Part shown: positions 59,473 to 64,000 of the stretch, in pieces | How positions within the stretch are numbered: the first letter of the stretch is position 1 | Layout of the letters: each line of letters begins with the position of its first letter | DNA from: Microbacteriaceae bacterium VKM Ac-2854 | GTDB taxonomy: Bacteria; Actinomycetota; Actinomycetes; Actinomycetales; Microbacteriaceae | NCBI GenBank assembly: GCA_013205085.1 | Contig: JABMLH010000006.1 | Location: forward strand, 186,001-250,000 | Reading direction: 5' to 3' | Length of the DNA stretch: 64,000 bases | Position numbers and translations under genes: made by a program | The notes under the pieces: generated by a model | What the model saw: the letters and a program-made list of their open reading frames with translations, nothing else | The model's database searches: none | Told to the model about the DNA's origin: nothing

Positions 59473-60651
59473 ATGACGATCACCAGAACCGCCCAGCCGT
59501 TCACGATCAGCATCGACGAGACGGAACTCGACGACCTTCGCAATCGGATCCGCAGCACCCGGTTCCCGGCAGCGCTCGGCACCGACGAGTGGAGCACCGG
59601 AGTCCCTGTCTCCCTGTTGCGATCGCTCGCCGCCACCTGGGCCGACGACTTCGATTGGCGGGCGCTCGAAGCGCGCCTCGCGGGGATCCCGCAGTACCTC
59701 GTCGAGATCGACGGGCAACGCCTCCACTACCTGCACGTGCGGTCGCCGCGCCCCGATGCGACCCCGATCCTGCTCTGCCACGGCTGGCCGGGATCGTTCC
59801 TCGAGTTCCTCGACCTGATCCCGCTGCTGAGCGAACCGGCCGATGCCGAAGCCGAAGCCTTCGATGTGATCATCCCGAGCGTGCCCGGCTTCGCGTTCTC
59901 CACGCCGCTTTCGGGCCTGGAGTGGACGACGGATCGGGTAGCAGCCGCCTTCGTCGAGCTGATGGCGAGCCTCGGCTACGAACACTACGTCGCCCAGGGC
60001 GGCGACTACGGAGCGGGCGTCGTGCCCGCGATGGGCCGACTCGATCCCGAGCACTGCTTCGCCCTGCACCTCAACGGCTCGATCGGCGCGCCGATGGGCG
60101 AGCCCGACGAGGCGGAGTTGGAGCGCTGCTCCGACGTCGAGCGCGATCGCTACCGCCGGGTGGGCGAGTTCATGCAGTCGGAGTTCGGCTACATCTCGAT
60201 CCAGTCCACCCGTCCGCAACTGATCGGAGCCGCGATGACCGACAGCCCGATCGGCCAGCTCGCGTGGATGCTCGACAAGTTCCGCGCCTGGACCTACCCG
60301 TTCGACGCCGAATCCGACGGAGCGCTGGGCCGCGACCGGATCCTCGCCCACGTCACGCTCTACTGGCTGACCCGTAGCGCCGGTTCGGCGGCGTACACGG
60401 TCTACGCCGCCGACACCGGCGCGTGGGGCGCCGCGCCCGAGAAGCCGTCGCAGCCGGTCGGCGCGATCATGTTCGCTCACGACATCGGCATCCGTCACCT
60501 CGCCGAGCAAGAGGCGCGGATCGTGCACTGGACCGAGGTGCCGGAGCACGGCGGCCACTTCGCCGCGATGGAGGAGCCCGAGCTGCTCGCGTCCGACATC
60601 CGCACGTTCCTCCGCGACCTGCGCGACCTCGACACTCGACACCTCGGCTGA
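59473..60651 (+). CDS. epoxide hydrolase (alpha/beta hydrolase with EHN domain)
   Basis: 392 residues. An N-terminal epoxide-hydrolase domain (FTISIDETELDDLRNRIRST, DDFDWRALEARLAGIPQY) precedes the catalytic fold with oxyanion motif LLCHGWPGSFLEFLDLIPLL, nucleophile GGDYGAG (Asp), and terminal His in PEHGGHFAAMEEPELL. Two tyrosines that polarise the epoxide lie in the cap (for example FGYISIQSTRPQ). It matches the microsomal EH-like bacterial group. ATG 59473 is used. Confidence 0.9.
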   Translation: MTITRTAQPFTISIDETELDDLRNRIRSTRFPAALGTDEWSTGVPVSLLRSLAATWADDFDWRALEARLAGIPQYLVEIDGQRLHYLHVRSPRPDATPILLCHGWPGSFLEFLDLIPLLSEPADAEAEAFDVIIPSVPGFAFSTPLSGLEWTTDRVAAAFVELMASLGYEHYVAQGGDYGAGVVPAMGRLDPEHCFALHLNGSIGAPMGEPDEAELERCSDVERDRYRRVGEFMQSEFGYISIQSTRPQLIGAAMTDSPIGQLAWMLDKFRAWTYPFDAESDGALGRDRILAHVTLYWLTRSAGSAAYTVYAADTGAWGAAPEKPSQPVGAIMFAHDIGIRHLAEQEARIVHWTEVPEHGGHFAAMEEPELLASDIRTFLRDLRDLDTRHLG

Positions 60652-60782
60652 ACCCGCGGTAGCGCACCACCGGCGGCAGTGTCTACCCCTGATCCGATCC
60701 GCGGCGGGTTCCGAACCACCTCCGACACCAGTGCGGCGTCCCGGCACCGGGAAGCCGACGCACAACGGAACGGATGAGAATT

Positions 60783-61619
60783 ATGCCCGAGATCACCGCG
60801 CACCACGGACTATTCAAGGACACGAATCTGCACGTCGACGACACCGGCGGAACCGGGCGACCGGTGGTGCTCATCCACGGCTGGCCGCTCTCGGGCGAGT
60901 CGTGGCAGCTCCAGGTGCCCGCGTTCGAGGCCGCCGGTTACCGCGTCGTCACCTACGACCGCCGCGGCTTCGGTCGCAGCGACAAGCCGCTGACCGGCTA
61001 CACCTACGACACCTTCACCGAAGACCTGAACGCCCTGCTGGAGGCGCTCGATCTGAACGACGTGACGCTGGTCGGATTCTCGATGGGCGGCGGCGAGGTC
61101 GCGCGCTACGTCTCGACGTACGGCACCGCACGCCTGCACAGCGTGGTCTTCGCCTCCGCCGTGCCGCCGTACCTGCTCAAGACGGCGGACAACCCCGAGG
61201 GCCCGCTCGAGAAGAGTAAGGCGGCCGAAATGACCGCGCAGCTCACCGCCTCGGAGGACGACTTCTACGACGAGTTCACCACCCAGTTCTACTCCGTGGA
61301 CGGCGTGCTCAAGGTCACGGAGGAGCAGCGCCAGGAGGCGATCGCGCTCGCGAAGCAGTCGAAGAAGCACGCCGCGCTGGCCGCGATGGCGGCATTCGCC
61401 TCGACGGACTTCCGCGAGGACCTGGCGGCGGTCTCCGTGCCGACCCTGGTCATCCACGGCGACGGCGACGCGACCGTGCCGTTCGAGGGTTCCGGAGCGC
61501 GCACGCACGCGGCGATCCCCGGGTCCGAACTCGTCGTCATCGCCGGCGCGCCCCACGGCGTCACGGTGAGCCACCCCGAGCAGTGGAACGAGGCCGTGCT
61601 CGCCTTCCTCGCGAAGTAA
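60783..61619 (+). CDS. alpha/beta hydrolase, perhydrolase/non-haem chloroperoxidase type
   Basis: 278 residues. HGWPLSGESWQLQVPAF at the oxyanion loop, YDRRGFGRSDKPLTGYTYDT, nucleophile GFSMGGGEVARYV (Ser), acid VIHGDGDATVPF (Asp) and AGAPHGVTVSH (His). This set is characteristic of the cofactor-free bacterial haloperoxidase-like esterases that also perhydrolyse acids. Start ATG 60783 (MPEITAHHG); an ATG at 60774 is also in frame. A perfect hairpin follows. Confidence 0.9.
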   Translation: MPEITAHHGLFKDTNLHVDDTGGTGRPVVLIHGWPLSGESWQLQVPAFEAAGYRVVTYDRRGFGRSDKPLTGYTYDTFTEDLNALLEALDLNDVTLVGFSMGGGEVARYVSTYGTARLHSVVFASAVPPYLLKTADNPEGPLEKSKAAEMTAQLTASEDDFYDEFTTQFYSVDGVLKVTEEQRQEAIALAKQSKKHAALAAMAAFASTDFREDLAAVSVPTLVIHGDGDATVPFEGSGARTHAAIPGSELVVIAGAPHGVTVSHPEQWNEAVLAFLAK

Positions 61620-61645
61620 GCCCGGCCGACGCGTATCGAGCGGTT

Positions 61646-61664
61646 GGGGCGCCTCAGGCGCCCC
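61646..61664. terminator. perfect 8-bp stem terminator
   Basis: GGGGCGCC-TCA-GGCGCCCC lies between the convergent perhydrolase-like and MarR genes and can serve both strands. Confidence 0.75.
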
Positions 61665-61701
61665 AGCTGTTCGGGATTTCGCGGACGGACTTCCCGGCCG
61701 C

Positions 61702-62148
61702 TCAGTCCGTGCCGTTGAAGTGGGCGAGTCGGCCGAGCAGGTCGCGCAGCTCCGGCTCCGTCCACGTCGCGGTGCGGTCGAGAACCCAGGAGTCGTGCGC
61801 GGCGAGCACAGCTCGCACGCGCGACTCGCCCTCTGCGGTGAGGGCCACCACGAGCCCGCGCCGATTGCCCGGGTCGGGCTCGCTGGCGATCAGGCCCAGC
61901 TTCTTCATCTTCAGGATCAGGTCGCCCGTAGTGAGGGTTCCCCAGCCCAGGCCATCCGCCACCGCACTCGGCTTGGCGGGCCCGTGCGAGAAGAGCCAGT
62001 GCGCGACGAAGAACCCCGTCGCGCGCAGCTCGGGATGGAATGACGCGGCGCCCGCCGCCGTCACGTCGCGGGAGGCGCCCAGCAGCGCGCTGATCTGCTC
62101 GACGAGGGCCGTTTCGACGACCTGCCGCTGGCTCGGTTCCGCGCTCAC
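61702..62148 (-). CDS. MarR-family regulator
   Basis: 148 residues from GTG 62148 (VSAEPSQRQVVETALVEQIS), which has GGAAGG at proper distance; an ATG 13 codons upstream is possible. Winged-helix motif at about residues 60-110 (PSAVADGLGWGTLTTGDLIL, KMKKLGLIASEPDPGNRRGL) with the GNRRGLVVALTAEG wing typical of MarR. It lies divergent to an MFS exporter and is its likely repressor. Confidence 0.87.
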   Translation of the reverse strand: MSAEPSQRQVVETALVEQISALLGASRDVTAAGAASFHPELRATGFFVAHWLFSHGPAKPSAVADGLGWGTLTTGDLILKMKKLGLIASEPDPGNRRGLVVALTAEGESRVRAVLAAHDSWVLDRTATWTEPELRDLLGRLAHFNGTD

Positions 62149-62277
62149 GTGACGACCACCTTCCTGTTGTTGGGCGTTCTTCACCATAACGAGCCGCGCC
62201 CGCAGCTCTGGACGCGCGGTCGGCTGCGCTGGACGCAGGGTCGGGCGCGCGGCACCGAGCGCTGCCAGGCTTTCCGC

Positions 62278-63531
62278 ATGACCTCGGATCCGCTCACCGC
62301 ACCGCTCGCCGTTCCAGAACCCGCTGCTGCAGAATTCACCGCGTCGGAACGCCCTGGCGCGCAGCCCCGCATCCGCACGGCCTGGGCGGCGATCATCGCG
62401 ATGATGGCGACCAGCTTCGTGCTGGTCACGGCCGAGTTCCTGCCGCCGAGCCTCCTGACGTCGATGGCGTCCTCGCTCGACATCTCGGAGGGACTCGCTG
62501 GGCAGGCGGTCACGGCGACGGCGATCGTGGGCTTCCTGATCGCCCCGACGATCGGGGTGCTCGCGCCGCGTCTGGACCGGCGGACGCTACTCATCGGCCT
62601 CGCCATCGCCGCCGCGGCGTCGAGTGCCCTCGTCGCCGTCTCGTCGAACTTCGTGCTGCTGCTCGTCGCCCGGTTGCTGCTCGGGGCCGCCCTGGGCGCG
62701 TTCTGGGCGATGTCGCTCGCGATCGCTGCCCGACTGTCGGCTCCGCGGCACCTGGGCCGGGCGATCATGCTCGTGAACACCGGCACCACCGTGGCCACGG
62801 TCGCCGGGGTCCCGGTCGGCACCTACCTCGGCTCGATCATGGACTGGCGAGTCATCTTCGCGGCCGTCGCCGTGGTCACGATCGTCGTGGCCGTGGCGCT
62901 GCGGGTGGCCCTGCCGCCCCTCGCGGCGGCTGCGGCGAGCGGCGGACTGCGCTCGCTGGTCGACACGCTCCGGGTGCCCGGCATCCGTGCGGGTCTCGCC
63001 GGCCACATCCTGGTCACACTCGGGCACTTCGCCGCCTTCACCTACATCCGGCTGGCGATCGAACGCGTGCCGGGGCTGGACGCGGCCGGCATCGCACTGC
63101 TGCTCGCCGGGTTCGGGCTCGGCGGCGTGGTCGGCAACGTCGTCGTCGGGATGCTCGTGGACCGTCACCTCGCGATCCTGCGCTTCGTCGTGCCGGGCCT
63201 GATCGGCCTCTCGATCGCGGCCGTCACGGCCTTCCCGAATGAACTCTGGCTGATCTGGATCGCCGTGACGATCTGGGGCGTGGGCTTCGGCTCGTGGCTG
63301 ACGACCGTGTCGACGTGGATGGGCCGACTCGTGCCCGAGCGGATGGAGTCGGGCGGCGGCCTCGTGGTCGCCGGCTTCCAGCTGGCGATCTCCGTCGGCG
63401 CCGGGCTGGGCGGCGTGCTCATCGACGCGGTTGGTGTGGTTCCCGCGCTGACGATCGCCGCGGCGTCCGCCCTCGCCGGCGGGCTCGTCTTCGGAACGGC
63501 GCGGACGCAGGCGCCGGCACCACGCCGCTGA
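62278..63531 (+). CDS. MFS transporter (DHA1 family, NepI-like)
   Basis: 417 residues, about twelve membrane helices after a 33-residue cytoplasmic lead. FVLVTAEFLPPSLLTSMASS in helix 1, the motif-A loop LAPRLDRRTLL, and GAFWAMSLAIAARLSAPRHL in helix 4-5 fit the purine-nucleoside or drug/H+ antiporters. The antiporter motif (VxxGTYLGSIMDW) is visible after helix 5. Substrate unknown. Divergent MarR and a convergent AraC gene surround it. Confidence 0.9.
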   Translation: MTSDPLTAPLAVPEPAAAEFTASERPGAQPRIRTAWAAIIAMMATSFVLVTAEFLPPSLLTSMASSLDISEGLAGQAVTATAIVGFLIAPTIGVLAPRLDRRTLLIGLAIAAAASSALVAVSSNFVLLLVARLLLGAALGAFWAMSLAIAARLSAPRHLGRAIMLVNTGTTVATVAGVPVGTYLGSIMDWRVIFAAVAVVTIVVAVALRVALPPLAAAAASGGLRSLVDTLRVPGIRAGLAGHILVTLGHFAAFTYIRLAIERVPGLDAAGIALLLAGFGLGGVVGNVVVGMLVDRHLAILRFVVPGLIGLSIAAVTAFPNELWLIWIAVTIWGVGFGSWLTTVSTWMGRLVPERMESGGGLVVAGFQLAISVGAGLGGVLIDAVGVVPALTIAAASALAGGLVFGTARTQAPAPRR

Positions 63532-63561
63532 CCGCGCCGGCCGCCCCGGCCCAGAAGCGCG

Positions 63562-64000
63562 CTACGCCGCGATCCGCCAGCGGCTCGGGGCGCTGCCCGT
63601 GTGGCGCCGGAACGCCCGGCTGAAGCCGTCCTCCGACGCGTAGCCGAGCGCGCTCGCGACCTCGGCGACGCTGGTGTCCCCGCCGGCGAGCATCCGCTTG
63701 GCCGCCTCCATCCGCACGTCCGCGAGGTAGACCAGGGGCGTGCGATCGACGGCGGAGCGGAAGCGCTCCGCGAAGGCCGAGCGCGACATCGCGGCGAGCC
63801 GGGCCAGGGCGTCGAGGGTCCAGGAGCGGCCGGGATCGGCGCGCATCGCATCGACGGCGCGCGCGATGAACGGATCGTCCACCCGGCTGAGCCACCGCTC
63901 GCTCGCGCAGCCCATCTCGCTCCACGAGCGCAGCGCCACCGAGACGACGGTCGTGGCGATGCGACCGTAGATCACGCCGTCTCCGGGCCGCGGCCCGCAC
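63562..64000 (-). CDS. AraC-family regulator, 5' end beyond window
   Basis: The frame is open to base 64000 and ends at 63562. The visible 145 residues contain the C-terminal AraC double helix-turn-helix: SWTLDALARLAAMSRSAFAE, RFRSAVDRTPLVYLADVRME, AAKRMLAGGDTSVAEVASAL, GYASEDGFSRAFRRHTGSAP. The preceding part (GDGVIYGRIATTVVSVALRS) belongs to a cupin-type ligand domain mostly outside the window. It converges 30 bp from the MFS gene and may control it. Confidence 0.88.
   Translation of the reverse strand, partial: CGPRPGDGVIYGRIATTVVSVALRSWSEMGCASERWLSRVDDPFIARAVDAMRADPGRSWTLDALARLAAMSRSAFAERFRSAVDRTPLVYLADVRMEAAKRMLAGGDTSVAEVASALGYASEDGFSRAFRRHTGSAPSRWRIAA

Overview
The window is very GC-rich (about 70% by eye). 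Its gene content points to a soil- or plant-associated actinobacterium of the Microbacteriaceae. The clues are two copies of a ~100-residue family I remember from that group, DUF222/HNH (13E12-type) elements, an ECF41 sigma factor, a GAF-ANTAR regulator, and a pit/membrane/DUF3349 gene trio also known in mycobacteria. The assignment is an inference from gene content. No rRNA, tRNA, CRISPR array, integrase or transposase is visible.

Layout. 1-1.6 kb: end of an aldo/keto reductase, an SOS-like box with the start of a dead DUF222 gene, then a direct array of four 51-bp palindromes. 1.6-6.3 kb: flavin disulfide reductase, LysR regulator and the oxygen-dependent methionine synthase pair mesX-mesD, with matching LysR boxes at both promoters. 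6.4-12.2 kb: small enzymes and small proteins, a broken manganese catalase, ArfB ribosome rescue and a glutathionyl-hydroquinone reductase. 12.4-18.2 kb: ABC-F protein, FAD monooxygenase with divergent TetR and two clean operators, and a frameshifted dehalogenase-like hydrolase. 18.3-25.3 kb: UvrA paralogue, hydrolase, VOC protein and the phosphate permease operon. 25.4-31.2 kb: two-component system, small membrane protein and an ECF41 sigma operon. 31.5-36.2 kb: a deleted DUF222 copy, an undecaprenyl-phosphate sugar transferase and an amidase. 36.4-41.1 kb: GAF-ANTAR regulator and a PIG-L/methyltransferase, acyl-CoA dehydrogenase and glycosyltransferase cluster. 41.3-49.1 kb: oxidoreductases, VOC proteins, AraC/GyrI regulator and a frameshifted full-length DUF222/HNH gene. 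49.1-56.9 kb: seven glycosyltransferases. 57-64 kb: small proteins, a lower-GC islet flanked by 33-bp direct repeats, hydrolases and MarR/MFS/AraC genes.

The feature that runs through the whole window is tandem duplication on a small scale. More than twenty short arrays with 9-26 bp units are present, each with its own sequence. At least nine sit exactly across the stop codon of a gene; others expand in frame inside proteins (Gln-rich loop of the sugar transferase, histidine kinase, hydrolase, glycosyltransferases). The window also holds four apparent frame disruptions. A slippage-prone genome fits both observations; assembly error could account for some of the frameshifts but not the arrays.
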